Of a stretch of 64,000 nucleotides of DNA, positions 12,566 to 24,036 are shown one piece after another. Source of the DNA: Ustilago trichophora (lineage: Eukaryota; Basidiomycota; Ustilaginomycetes; Ustilaginales; Ustilaginaceae); the NCBI GenBank assembly GCA_900323505.1, contig OOIN01000028.1:310001-374000 (forward strand), read 5' to 3'. Position 1 is the first letter of the stretch. Each line of letters starts with the position of its first letter. Made by a program: the position numbers and the translations under genes. Below the pieces are notes generated by a model. It was not told where the DNA came from. It worked only from the letters and a program-made list of their open reading frames with translations, and did no database searches.

Positions 12566-12750
12566 AGAAAGACACATGCTGGATCCTGGTGATCTAGACA
12601 CACGCTCTCTCGTCGCATCACCATCTTTTTGCAATTGTCTCTTCTTACACCCGCAACATGCTACCGTCTCTTTTCACAATGTATTTTTATCATATCTGCA
12701 TACTTCTCATCCAATCGAGATACCATTCTTCACTCTGAAGCTGTGTGTGA

Positions 12751-13800
12751 TTAGAGCTGTGGGAAGATGTCGTCGCGTCTCTGTTCCCACAGAGGCATCT
12801 CTTGGCGGGTATTTTCAAGCGATTCGAGGTCCTGATGTGCACAAAAAGGGAGAAGCAATGTCAGACAAGGGACGTGGGAGTGAGACGGTAAAGGATGGAG
12901 GCACTTACGATGTCAGCGAGACAGAAGGCGGGCTTGTACGGCTGGATGTCGCTGTCATGTCAACCGAAACGACGGTAATCGATACAAAGTGTTAGTCTGG
13001 GAGTCTTGCCGAGTCATCTGAGCGGTTTTCAGTCGGAGGTGCGATACATACGGACATTGAGCAATGACCGACCCCCAAGGGTCAACGATCATTGCATGGC
13101 CCCATGAGACTCTCTTTGTCCCATCGTGTGCCCCTACCTGTGCCGCAGCCAGAATATAGCTCTGCGTCTCTATCGCCCTCGCCCTGAGAAGCGTCTCCCA
13201 ATGCGCTGCGCCTGTCCTCACCGTGAACGCTGACGGATAGGTAATCACCTGAGCGCCTTGTCTCCTCAACGCCAGTGAAGGTTCTGGGAATCTCAAATCG
13301 TAGCATGTCAGAAGCCCCACCTTTCCAATCGCAGTTTGTCTCGGTGCCAACAGCTTGCTACCTTTGATCGTCGAGTCGCTTTCCAAGATCTTTAGCCCGC
13401 CCTTGATATCAACGTCGAACAGATGCAACTTGCGATATTTGTCCAGAATCTCTCCACTACCATCGATCAATAGCTGTGTATTGTAGCATCGTAAACGACC
13501 TTTATTCTCAGCTTTGTCCTTGACATCCTGTTCGGAAGTGGGAGGTTCATGAATGCCTACAGAGACAAAGACGTTGGACTCGCGGGCGGCATTTTGGATC
13601 CCACGGACGAAGTCAAGGTTGTCATTGGATCGGGTCAGGTCAGCAACGGATGCCGTGGGGGCGATAAAGTCGGTTGCTTCGGGAAGGAAGATGGCTTTGG
13701 CTCCTGCAAGAGCGGCACTGCGAATGATCGAGATACTCTGGGCAAGATTGTCGGCGATCACACCGGTGCTTTTGAGTTGGGCTACTGCTGCGAGAACCAT
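12751..13800 (-). CDS. Nit2-like omega-amidase (carbon-nitrogen hydrolase)
   Basis: Three exons on the minus strand: 13800-13052, 12951-12909 and 12831-12751, with introns of 94 and 77 nt (donors GTATGT and GTAAGT, both ending CAG), giving 290 aa. The splice model restores the family C-terminus, with EMPLWEQRRDDIF just before the TAA; an unspliced reading would lose it. The catalytic triad is Glu41 (FLPEATDF), Lys124 (YRKLHLFDVDI) and Cys166 (LLTCYDLRFPE), characteristic of the nitrilase superfamily. The closest resemblance is to Nit2/Nit3 enzymes, which hydrolyse alpha-ketoglutaramate or deaminated glutathione; choosing between these substrates needs a phylogeny. No targeting peptide is evident. 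Confidence 0.92.
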
Positions 13801-14859
13801 CTTGACGTACGCAGGAACAGAGCTCTGGTCGGATAGAGTTACGAGATGACTAGCAGTGTGTTGTGTCGGAAGTCTTGGCGAGTTCGTGGAAAAGTCAAAA
13901 GGAAAGAGAATAAGGTTGAGTATGGCGGACGTTCCGAAGATCGATGATGGTGTTGGTGTCTGTGCACAGGATCATCTGTGAGAAGCTGCAGCCCGATTCT
14001 TGCATCACAGACTGTGGAGGTCTTGAGAGCTATGTCAAGTGAGCCGATGGCATTCTCAAAAATCACCGATAAGTTGCCAAAAAGGCTTTGCTCGCTTGCA
14101 CAGCCTCGAGGAGCGGTTGTCGGGATGAACACCGAAACGTGAGAAGCGAATAAAATCCATCCAATCGGCTCAACTATCTCGGTCTCAACCTATCTTGGCG
14201 CTAACACATTGTATAGCTACGCTTTACATATGCGAAGGTGTGGGTTTGGCAAAGAAACTTGGCGAAAGGTCCAAGGTCTTGTCGAAATCGGAGGATGCTC
14301 CCGAAGAGTGATTCGCTCCGGTGTCGGCAGTCAGCACGAGTTGGTGTGTACCGTTGCATGTGCGTTACGCGTGTGATTGTGCGTGTGACACTTCGGCCAC
14401 TTTTTTTGAGTCTCGGCAGCAGAATGACGGTCGAATCGTGACGAAACGAGGAGAGAGCTGCATGAAGTGTGTCTTGTGCTGCGTTTTGGCCGCCTCCCGT
14501 TCGGTGTGTGTGCTTGGGTGTGGTCATTTTTGCGAAAAGTGTCACTTCCAGAAGCACACTTGCACTCGGTCCAATTCGCCGTTTGTTGCCATCTACTGAG
14601 CCTTTGGGTCACCTTACACTCTCACCATCACCACACAACGATCCTCACGACAACAACAACACTTTGCAGCGCGCCGCGAAACGGATGGCAACGCAGGCAA
14701 TGCCAATTCCCGCTTCTTTCGCATTTGTAACGCATCCCTGAGCTCTCCTGACGGTCATCGGTGGAGGCTGGCTTGCAAGCTCGGTCCACCGCAGCAGAGC
14801 TCAGCCTACTTCGACCAACACGCGCACGCGCACGCGCACAAGTTCAAAGCTCTGCTGTC
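13801..14859. other. Divergent promoter region, Nit2-like / 5-phosphatase
   Basis: About 1.06 kb between divergent genes. The last ~100 bp before the 5-phosphatase start include a CACGCG-rich stretch (14819-14839). Short frames here have no coding features. Confidence 0.5.
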
Positions 14860-17800
14860 ATGATGACGGACCAACAAGCAGGACAAGAGCCAGATGAGTT
14901 CGGCGCACTCCCCGGCGCAGTTTCTGACTTGCGATCCAGGTTCGAGCAGCTCTCCAAGTCCGAAAGCAGCCGTCCCACCTACAAACATGCCGCCTCTGCC
15001 TCAAATGTTCGACACAAAGACTACAATGCGACACATACATTCGGTCAAGCGGAGAAGAAGCTTGTCATGGGGCAGGTCGGCTTCAAAGGCTCCTCAAGCC
15101 TGCAGAAGCCCAAGAGATCCAGCTCCGCAGCATCAACCTCTCCTTCGAGTACAGCCGATGACGCCTCTGCATCGTCCTCAGCATCGCATGCGACGATACC
15201 AGGCAAAACATCGACAACAGCTCCTGCGACTCTGAGCGTAGCCGACCTCGTTGCATCCTCCGCGTGTACGCCCGGCAGCTCGAACAGTTCCACCGCAGAT
15301 CTTTTGAAGACCAGCGGCAAGGACAAGCATGCAACGCATTCCAGGCAGGCTTCTGGCTCAACAAAGTCGCTATCCGTGCCCGGCTGCAAGTTTGGAGAGC
15401 AGAACCTCACTTTGATCACTCGGAAGTCGTACACCGCCCGCGACGCATCTTCCAGCATGTCTGCTTCGACCACTACCTCTGCTTCTGCCTCGGATGCTGA
15501 GGGCCCAGCAAAGGTCAAGATACCCCCTCCCAGGCCGCCCAAGCCCGCATCATCATCGCATGGCGTTCAGATCCTAGACGATGCCGACCTCGAACGCCTT
15601 TCAAGCCTAGGCTCATCTTCAAGAGTCACGTCACTTGCTAGCATGTTCGGTCATCACTCTCATCATCACAAGGCGACCGGCACCAGCAACAGTACCAGCG
15701 CGGGCACAAGCGCCGGCTCGAGTCTGGCGCCAAGCCGTATCGCTACTGGTGGCAACCATTTTCTCAAATACTCTCGCTCGAATGAGCAGCTTTCGCCAAC
15801 GGCTGACGCAGGGCAAGAATCGAATCCTTTCAAGCAGCCTCCTCCAACAGTCCCACCACGCCCACTGAAGACTGACAGCTCCTCCGAGAGTCTATCTAGA
15901 TTGCCAGGGTCAATTGCATCGGTGTTGCTGGACTCGGATACCGGCTCTGCACCTGACGTTCCGGCAAGGCCAATCGACACATCATTCATTGCCTTGTCGC
16001 CTCCAGACGCCTCTCTGTCCCTTTCACCGCCGCCGTTGCCGTCCAGGGACTCCGACTCGGCATCACAACAGCGAAGAAGGCTTAGCGCGTCGAAAAGCAC
16101 CGGATCTTTGCCGCTTCTTAGCAGCGTGCTTGCAGAAGCAGAAGCAGAGCTGCCACCGCTGCCCGCTCGCAGGCCGGGAGGTGGTGAAGCCAATGAAGCT
16201 CAGAACGGATCGTCCATCATGCCACCACCTCAGCGCAGTGCACCGCCGGTATCGACCACAGGCACTCCCCACAGATCTCAGACGATCACAGCAAGGTCAA
16301 AGCCCATCCCGGTATCCTCCCTCGCGCCGAGACACACGCCCCATGCTCGAAGTCTGTCGCCCGGAGATATCGACCTGGCTTCGCCTGTCTTGCCCCCGCC
16401 CGTTCGGAACGCCAGCAATACGTCGTCCATTGGTCGCAGCTTTGGATCTTCTGTCTTTCGCTCAAATGGGCCGGGCACCGACAGCTCTGATGACGAAGAT
16501 GACGCAGACACCGCCTCATCATTCTCTCCATCGTCCTCGTACAAGACTCCGATCGGTCTGCGCAGGGCGCACCCAGCAGCCGATATGACGCCGAGCGGAC
16601 TACCCGATACTTCGCACGCCAATCGACGCGCGCCGAAGTTCAGCCCGGACTGCTGCACCTCTTCCAAACAAGGATTCCAGTGCTTCGCCGTCTGCGGTCA
16701 CACCGTCGTCACAGGCAGCGGAGATAAGGTCAAGGTGTATCGCGTCGGCGAGTCGGCTTCTGGTGTGGGTGAGAAGCTCTGCACTGTCGGCGAACATTTG
16801 TCGAAAGAAGTCAAGCTGACCGCGCTTGAGTTCAGGCCGCCGAACCACGGTGTTTCACCAGCACCGGCGATTGGAAGGCGATCGCATGGCGAGACGGCCG
16901 ACGAAGGCAGATACCTTTGGTGCGGTACCAAGGACGGTCACATTTGGGAGTTGGATATCGCTGAAGCTCAGGTGGTGTACTCAAGGCAAAATGTGCATTC
17001 AGACCCGATTCAACTGCTCAAGAGAGTCGGCAATAAGATGCTCAGCTTAGACGAAGGAGGAAAGATCTCAATTTGGCTTCCCAGTGCTGATTCTGATCCG
17101 GCTGTTGCAGGGCTGCGACTCTCCAATCAGCCCATCACACAGCGCATCGCAATGGAGAAAGGTTCACACGCCTGCATCGTCGGCCAGCAGCTGTGGGTAG
17201 CAACGGGACCATCAGCACAACGAAACGCCAAAGACTACGCTGGAAGCAAAGGCCCCCGCATCCGCATCTACAATCCTTTCGCAGACGATAAGCCCTTCAA
17301 CGCCCTCTCCAAAGCCATCACCATCCCACCGGATATGGCTGAGGGTGTAGGTGTAGTCACTGGCGGCGCTGTTATCCCTTCGCGCCCCAACTACGTCTAC
17401 TTTGGGCACGACTCGGGTCATGTCTCCATCTGGTCTCGCCAGACCTACGAATGCGTCGGTGTTCGCAAACTTGGCCCGCATGGTCTCACTGCTGTAGCTG
17501 GTGTGGTAAAGTACCTTTGGGTCGCCACTCGCGCAGGCACCATCTCGGTCTTCGACACGGAGACAGCACCCTGGCGCGCGCTCAAGATCTGGACCGCGCA
17601 CAAGGAGCCCATCACTGCGATCAAAGTCGACGAACACGGTATCGAGAAATTCGGGCGTCTACAGGTTGCCTCTGGTGGTCTGGATGCCGCGGTGCATCTG
17701 TGGGATGGCACCTTGAGCTTTGACTGGATCGAAGCAGAGAAGGGCAAGCGCGAACCGGAATTCTGCACCTACCGCAGCATCAAGACACTCCACGTGACGT

Positions 17801-18939
17801 TCAACATGGATGCTGCATCACCCAGCGACCTCGAGACGTCCGCCGAGAACATGGAGGTATTCTCGTCTATGCTGCGCAACGCCTGTCAAGTCGGATCCGA
17901 CAGCCTTCCCGCAGATCGTCCGCCGGATATAATCATCTTTGGCTTCCAAGAGCTCATCGATCTCGAGAGCAAGAAACTCACCGCCAAGAGCCTGCTCCTG
18001 GGTGGAGGTAAGAAGAAAGCCAACGACCTAGGCGATCGAGTCTCTCGCCAGTACCGTTCGTGGTACGACAAGTTGATCAGCATTGTTCGCTATGCGATGC
18101 CGCCGACGTGTGGCTATCTTTTGGTCCAATCCGAGTCGCTGGTCGGGCTGTTTACCTGTGTATTTGTCAAGCAGACCGAGTTCAAGAATGTTCGCGAGCT
18201 GGCGATTTCCACGGTCAAGACGGGGATGGGAGGTCGGTACGGTAATAAAGGTGCGGTGATTGCGAGGTTGGTGGTGCAGGATACGAGTATTGCGTTTGTC
18301 AATTCGCATTTGGCGGCAGGGCAGAAGCATGTCAAGCAGAGGAATGCGGATGTGGCCGATATACTGGAGTATCCGAGTGTGTTTAATGATCCACATGCCG
18401 ATCCGGCTGCATATGTAGGTGGAGGGGACGGAAGTATGGTTCTTGATCACGAGCTTTGTTTCTTCTCTGGTGATCTCAACTATCGCATCGATCATAGTAG
18501 GGATACGGTTCTCGCCGCCATCGCTTCACGAAAGATCACCCCGCTACTGGAACAGGATCAGCTACGAAAAGAGTTGAAACACAACCCAGCATTCCGTCTC
18601 AAAGACTTCTCCGAAGCACCCATCTCCTTCCTTCCAACCTACAAGTACGATCGAGGTACGCACGGATGGGACAGCTCCGAGAAAAATCGCATTCCTGCTT
18701 GGTGCGATCGCGTCCTCTTCAAATCCCACAACCCAGATCGTATCCGATGCCTCGAGTACAGGCGATGGGAATGCACAATCAGCGACCATAGACCAGTGAC
18801 AGCCATCTTTGAAGCCAAGATCAAAGCCGCCGACCACAAAGCTAGACAAAAAGTAGAGGATCAGGTCAAAGAAAGTTGGTCAGAGTTGCACTCAAGGTTG
18901 TTGTCTACTGCCATTGGGTTCTATTCCGACCCTCAATAG
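14860..18939 (+). CDS. Inositol polyphosphate 5-phosphatase with N-terminal WD40-like propeller
   Basis: A 1359-aa protein. The frame opens upstream at a GTG, but the first ATG is at 14860 (a second follows directly). Residues 1-590 are disordered and rich in Ser and proline, with PPPRPPKPA and similar SH3-type ligands. Residues about 595-965 contain WD40/propeller-like repeats (for example the TGSGDKVKVYRV and VASGGLDAAVHLWDG segments). The 5-phosphatase domain fills about 975-1335 and shows NSHLAAGQ, FSGDLNYRID (1202-1211, Asp1205) and PAWCDRVLF (1279-1287), the defining signatures. The enzyme should remove the 5-phosphate of phosphoinositides or inositol phosphates. The domain order matches plant FRA3-type enzymes rather than yeast Inp51-53, which carry a Sac1 domain. 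No introns are needed. Confidence 0.92.
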   Translation: MMTDQQAGQEPDEFGALPGAVSDLRSRFEQLSKSESSRPTYKHAASASNVRHKDYNATHTFGQAEKKLVMGQVGFKGSSSLQKPKRSSSAASTSPSSTADDASASSSASHATIPGKTSTTAPATLSVADLVASSACTPGSSNSSTADLLKTSGKDKHATHSRQASGSTKSLSVPGCKFGEQNLTLITRKSYTARDASSSMSASTTTSASASDAEGPAKVKIPPPRPPKPASSSHGVQILDDADLERLSSLGSSSRVTSLASMFGHHSHHHKATGTSNSTSAGTSAGSSLAPSRIATGGNHFLKYSRSNEQLSPTADAGQESNPFKQPPPTVPPRPLKTDSSSESLSRLPGSIASVLLDSDTGSAPDVPARPIDTSFIALSPPDASLSLSPPPLPSRDSDSASQQRRRLSASKSTGSLPLLSSVLAEAEAELPPLPARRPGGGEANEAQNGSSIMPPPQRSAPPVSTTGTPHRSQTITARSKPIPVSSLAPRHTPHARSLSPGDIDLASPVLPPPVRNASNTSSIGRSFGSSVFRSNGPGTDSSDDEDDADTASSFSPSSSYKTPIGLRRAHPAADMTPSGLPDTSHANRRAPKFSPDCCTSSKQGFQCFAVCGHTVVTGSGDKVKVYRVGESASGVGEKLCTVGEHLSKEVKLTALEFRPPNHGVSPAPAIGRRSHGETADEGRYLWCGTKDGHIWELDIAEAQVVYSRQNVHSDPIQLLKRVGNKMLSLDEGGKISIWLPSADSDPAVAGLRLSNQPITQRIAMEKGSHACIVGQQLWVATGPSAQRNAKDYAGSKGPRIRIYNPFADDKPFNALSKAITIPPDMAEGVGVVTGGAVIPSRPNYVYFGHDSGHVSIWSRQTYECVGVRKLGPHGLTAVAGVVKYLWVATRAGTISVFDTETAPWRALKIWTAHKEPITAIKVDEHGIEKFGRLQVASGGLDAAVHLWDGTLSFDWIEAEKGKREPEFCTYRSIKTLHVTFNMDAASPSDLETSAENMEVFSSMLRNACQVGSDSLPADRPPDIIIFGFQELIDLESKKLTAKSLLLGGGKKKANDLGDRVSRQYRSWYDKLISIVRYAMPPTCGYLLVQSESLVGLFTCVFVKQTEFKNVRELAISTVKTGMGGRYGNKGAVIARLVVQDTSIAFVNSHLAAGQKHVKQRNADVADILEYPSVFNDPHADPAAYVGGGDGSMVLDHELCFFSGDLNYRIDHSRDTVLAAIASRKITPLLEQDQLRKELKHNPAFRLKDFSEAPISFLPTYKYDRGTHGWDSSEKNRIPAWCDRVLFKSHNPDRIRCLEYRRWECTISDHRPVTAIFEAKIKAADHKARQKVEDQVKESWSELHSRLLSTAIGFYSDPQ

Positions 18940-19027
18940 AGGCTGGAAGAGGTTGTTTGTACGTGTAATTTTGCAATTGCATCTCTTGTTCTACTACCAC
19001 GAGTTCACTGGAGATTGTGAATGGAGA

Positions 19028-20885
19028 TTAGAGCTTCGCATTGCGTTCTTCGATCTCGGGGCTCTCTGCGAGGAGTACGCCCACTTGGAAGTCGCGTAGG
19101 TGAGCAAGGCCTTTTCGTACTGCCCCGCGGACAGTCATTCCGCCACCCTGCTCTTTAGATCGTGGAGAGACGTACAGCCTGTTGAGAGGCTTACTGGCCG
19201 ACCCTTGGGCATTGGAAGCGGTTCCGTGAGGCGGGCCATTGGCAGCCTGCTCGCCGGTTCCAGGGAGGAAGAGTCCCTTTCGAGCGCGTTCCTTTTGCGC
19301 AGGCGAAGCTTGCCAGTCCCCAGGCAGTACCAGAGGGAAGACGAAGCTGTCTTCTTCTTCGTCGGCACCCTCTTTGACGCGGTCGCGGTTCTCTACGATC
19401 TCCTTGCGGATGTCGAGCATCGCTCCGAGCTTGGGGAAAGGTTTGGGCTCGACAGCGGTGACAGCGGGATACTGCGAGTCTGGGTCGTTGCCGAGGGGTC
19501 GGATCTTGGATAGAGGCGGGTTGGTGTCCGACACCCAGGAGGTGAGAGGCGCGTTGGAAGACGGGTTGTCCTTGCGATCCCACGAATAGTTGCGGCCTTG
19601 CAAGCCACGGCTTTCTTCCTCGACGGGGGTGACGCGAAATTCGGCTTCGGGGGTGGTGCGATCGGTCGCTTGGGCTGGATCAAAGATGAGAGGGATGATG
19701 GGGATGCGGCCTTCCTTGGTGGCTGCACGCAGGGCTGTTTCAAGGTCGGCGAGGATCTGTGTGAATGGGCAAAGAGAGGGAGATTGAAACGTCAGTGGGC
19801 GAGCCCCATAGCCAGCTGTTAACACATTTGAAAAGGGGAACGCTTACATAGAACTGGGGCGGGAAGAGAGAGATCTGGTCGGTGATTCCGGCGTACATGA
19901 TCTCACGAGGAGTCTGGAGACGCAGCGAAAGGGTCTCTGATCCATCCGCCGAGATCTGTAGCGACTTGTCGGAGCCAAACACGTCCGGCGTATCGAGGAC
20001 CGTGATGAAGAAGTGGGCATCGAATCGCTTTGCTGGACGAACGACGCTGCGAGGCGTGATCCAGTTCGAGTGATGTGCCATCGGAGCGAGATCTGGCAGT
20101 GCCGCGTCCCCGCTCCCGAGTAGGCCCTTCAATCCGAGCTTGCTAGAGACCTTGCGAAGGAATGGAGCAAAGTCCACTGCGTTGTGGTGGACATCATTAC
20201 GCGCGTGAGCCCATTCTTCAGCAGACATGCCAGCTTCTTGGTGACCCACTGCGCGACTGGTAGGAAGACCGCATGGGCTGGGCGTTGATGATGGCAAGAG
20301 GAGCAGGCCAGTCTCCTCGAATGTCTCGCGTAGGGCGCAGAGCTTGAGAGATTGCATGTACTTTTCCATCTCCTTGTCCTTCGATCCGGCTGAAGAGGTG
20401 GTGGTGGTGGTTCCCAGAGCTGCTTCGACTTCAGCTTCGTCGACGAGATCGAGTGCACCTCCGGGGAAGACGACGGCGGAACGGAAGCTAGAACCGTCTC
20501 TTGCGGATCTCTGAACCATCAAGGTATCATATTGAAGCTGACCATTGGCTTCTTTGGTTGATCGTGGGCATAGGACGATGAGGGTAGCAGAAGGAAGGGG
20601 TGTCATGGGCTCGCCTTTGGGGCCCGTCTTGTGATCGGATGCGCGCTGTGCACCGCGAGGCTTGGACGGCTTCCAAGCCGAGGCTGACTGCTGAGATGCC
20701 ATTTCGATGCTGTAGATGTGACTGTAGGAAAAGTTGCGCTGGACTATCAACCGTTGAGGTGGCGTGGGAAAGCGACTTCTATTGGGAGCAGTCGAGAGAG
20801 AGCAAGGACGAAAGAGCTTCGGAAGTGCCGCGGGTGAGAAGGTGCTGGAGGTGCGGAGCAGAATGGTAGCACTCCGAAGGGGCAT
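19028..20885 (-). CDS. NUDT19-like Nudix hydrolase, mitochondrial and/or peroxisomal
   Basis: Two exons, 20885-19848 and 19756-19028, with a 91-nt intron (GTAAGC...CACACAG); 588 aa. The Nudix box is of the NUDT19/RP2 type: VFPGGALDLVDE at about 139-150, then a Thr/Ser-rich insertion, then LCALRETFEETGLLL at 182-196. Family members hydrolyse CoA or acyl-CoA diphosphates; that substrate is inferred. The N-terminus is Arg/Ser/Leu-rich without acidic residues, as in a mitochondrial presequence. A second in-frame ATG at residue 62, with G at -3 and +4, would bypass it. The C-terminus is Asn-Ala-Lys-Leu, and AKL is a peroxisomal PTS1 variant. Retaining the intron would terminate the protein early and remove the AKL. 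It is divergent from the next gene. Confidence 0.9.
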
Positions 20886-21433
20886 GATATGGTTAAGGTG
20901 AGAGTAGAGGAGATGAGGCAGCTTGCTTCGGACGTCCCGCCAACTGCCAAGGATATGCAGTGACTATCACAATAATACAGTAATGAGCCGACAGAAGCAG
21001 CATACCGGTGTGTGGGAACCAAGTCGTGACACTGAAGTGGAAGCGACAGCGCCGCCCCGCCTCTCTCCACAAAACCGGCCTTGCATTTTCAGCGTCGGCA
21101 AATCCGGTCAGCCGGTAAGCGGCCTGTCAAAAGTTCACCCCGCGTTCTGCACAGATCCTCTCTGTCTCTCTCTCTCTTTCCTTCTCTTCTCCGTCAAAAA
21201 AGGTGATGTATGAGAAGGTTGCCCAGGTTTCGGCTTGACCGACAGTCTCGACAGCATGCTTCTGTCTCCAACTGAGCCAACGATCAGTGCTCAGCTCGAG
21301 GGTGATAGCAATGACACAGTCACACCAATTGCCTACGCTGCTTCGGCAGTGACGATTGTATGAGCTCGGCCACGTCGGTTCCTGCTTCCAAGTGATCTCT
21401 CTCCATCCAAAGTTTCCACCTTCGCTTGTAGCC
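20886..21433. other. Divergent promoter region
   Basis: About 550 bp between the Nudix gene and the five-exon orphan. It contains a (TC)n-like pyrimidine stretch around 21158-21190. I see no coding potential. Confidence 0.5.
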
Positions 21434-24036
21434 ATGTCTGAGTGGTCTCTCTCACTTGGCTGGTCTGCAGCTGATCAAATACCAGACAGTGATGGCGAGG
21501 ATAATGGTGACGATCCGCTGCGGGAGCAGGTGAGCAGGCTGTATCCCTTTCGTGCGTCTTTGGATGGACAGAGCTGACAATCGCTGCCAACAGGTAGCGA
21601 CACAAAGAGTCCTCGATGAGGAATCGGTCAAGTTCACAGAGACGCCATTGTAAGCAACGTTGAGGGCCCCGTACGACAAGCAAGCAGATCATCTAGGTAC
21701 TGACATTACTTGCCAGCGTGACCCGATAGCACCATCGCTGCTCGCAATGCCCAGGTTCGCAAGGCACGGCAGCTTGTCATTTCTCTCGACAATGATGACG
21801 GCGACAATGATGACGGCGACAATGATGACAACGACACATCTAAATGCTTGGACTCGAACCGAAGCTCCAGACCCCACGACAAGAACATTGACACGCGAGT
21901 GGAAGCATCCCCGACCTTTGAGCCTCGAGAGCATATCATTCCGGTCATTGAGGACTCGTCGACTTTATGTCAAAACCTTCTCAGGAAGAATAACAAGGCG
22001 CTCCATCCTCCGATGGAGGCAGGCAGGCACATTGTCGCGACTGATGACAGACAGACTTCAACCCTTCCAAACAAAGACACCACACGGCATCAGAAGACTT
22101 TCGATACCCATCTGGGAATTTCACCTACTCTCGCAGCACGAAAGTCTGCCAACCTAGACACGATCGCTACATCCTTGTCAGAGTCGAGTCTGAGACAGCA
22201 TGATGATGCTTTCAATACGCCTTTGGACGCAGCTTGTAGCTTGACAATGCAGCAGCCTGTTGTTCCAGCTGCAGATACGCAATTGCGAATGGATCCCAGT
22301 TCCAGACCGCGCGACGGACCCCTCCGTCCACTCGTAGCGACATCCACTGGCATTCATCTGCAAGAGCCATCCATTCCGGGCACAGACAACGGAGACCTGT
22401 CCGAGACGGGCTCCTTCCTTGATGTGGAGGACTTTGAGACGCCCCCGGGGTTACTTCCAGCCGTCCAGCCGCAACCATCTGTTCTTTCAGTGCCTACGCC
22501 CCTGCCTTCGCCTAACATGGGGTCTCGGCGGAGCACATTTCAGATTCCAGGAGAGCCTCGTCGAGCCTATCCACAGCTACAACAGTCGCCTCCAGTCCCA
22601 GTGCAGCGTCGAGATCCCAGCGTATCATCCGAAGTCATCGTCATTTCTTCCGACAGTGAAGAAGAGATCTCCAGCACAGCTTGCAGACGTGGCAGTGACC
22701 GTGCTGATCCGCGACCGAGGCAATATGATACTACGCCCGAGCAAGCTGAGACCTCAAGTGAGCAAGTCCTGCAGCAGCTCTTTGACGAGAACAATGACTT
22801 CTACGAGAATCTAGACCGCGAGATGACACACCAAGCCAGGTCGGAAGCTTCTTCGTCAGTGCGAATGGAAAGCATGGTTCCAGACGCGAGCACTTCGTAC
22901 GACACCTCGTCCTGGACGCCTACACACGCGGCCTCAGCGTATCGGCCGCACTATCGAGCATCTTTTCAGCCAAGACCGGCAGTGTTCCAGCCACTTCCTA
23001 GCTATCCACCGCACTGCTCTGCACCGTATACTCATATACAGCCTTATGGACGTGTTCCAAGTGACCCTACACGTGTTCCTACGGCCGTTTATGCGCCGCC
23101 GGTAGCATATGATGCGTATGGCGTGCCTTTGCAGTATGCGCACGTAGGCGGCTCCTCACAGCAAGGCCAGATGATCGGGTATCCTCCAGGCTACGGTCAA
23201 GCCCCAGCCAGACCGGGCACGAGCAGTAGCTGGCATCCTAGCTATGGTCATGCCCCTACTATGCCCAATGGTGGTGTCTGGCATCCTACTCATCAGCAAC
23301 CGTGGCAAGCACCGGTGCCGAGCCCTCCAGAGATACACGGTGTCCAGTATCCTGGTTGCAATCACGCAGGGCCATCCTCGTCTGCACAGCAAAGAAGAAC
23401 GCCGGTGTACGCACCACAGAAGACACCTCGACAAGCTTGTGAGGCTAAAGAAAAGGCCGATTGTAAGTGCTGAGCCCTTTGCCTTGCTGCATCATGATCA
23501 GGTATGAATCTTACCTTTTCTCATTCCTCCTTCAGCGGTGCTCAAAGCCCTTAAGGGGTCGAACAAACGTACGCGGACGCAGAATTCCAGTGAGTAGACC
23601 AAAGTTCCCACCAAGAACCTTACATCGCGCTAACAAGATTCGCCTCAATCCCTGAACAGGCATCTTCGGTTCTACGCCCAGCTCAAACGGCAAAGAGAAC
23701 GAATGGTCTACGCTCAAGCACTCTCGCACAAATCCAGATGGCACTCTGTCGCTAACAGCAGCAATGCGTCGGCCCATCCCACCGACACGGCTTGCACAGG
23801 GCAGCCGAGGAGGCAGTCGACTAGCTTTGCCGCTCTATCGCACACCAGGTAGCTCTGCAGAAGTGCGCCGCCGAGCAGAGTCTCTTCTACGGGGGAGCTC
23901 CAACGACCTGCCGGCTGCCGAGAACAGCAGTAGAGGCAGTTCTTCGTCGAAGCGGACATCGGAAGCAGTGAAAATTTCCAAGCTATTCCGACCAACGCCT
24001 CTCTCGCATGGTGAACGGAACGGTGCAGGGAGATGA
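21434..24036 (+). CDS. Orphan nuclear-type protein with SUMO-interaction-like motif; five exons
   Basis: Proposed exons are 21434-21529, 21594-21649, 21730-23462, 23536-23589 and 23660-24036 (771 aa, all phases consistent). Donors are GTGAGC, GTAAGC, GTAAGT and GTGAGT; acceptors are CAACAG, CGATAG, CTTCAG and GAACAG. Intron 2 has a TACTGAC branch-point-like sequence. Residues 352-363 read EVIVISSDSEEE, a hydrophobic core followed by acidic/Ser residues, as in SUMO-interaction motifs. A tandem DNDDG repeat (21793-21830) lies near the start, a Pro/Tyr-rich region at about 454-560, and a basic Arg/Ser-rich C-terminus. No enzymatic domain is recognised. It has far more introns than its neighbours. 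Exon 3 is certain as coding; the small exons rest on frame and splice-site consistency. Confidence 0.75.
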
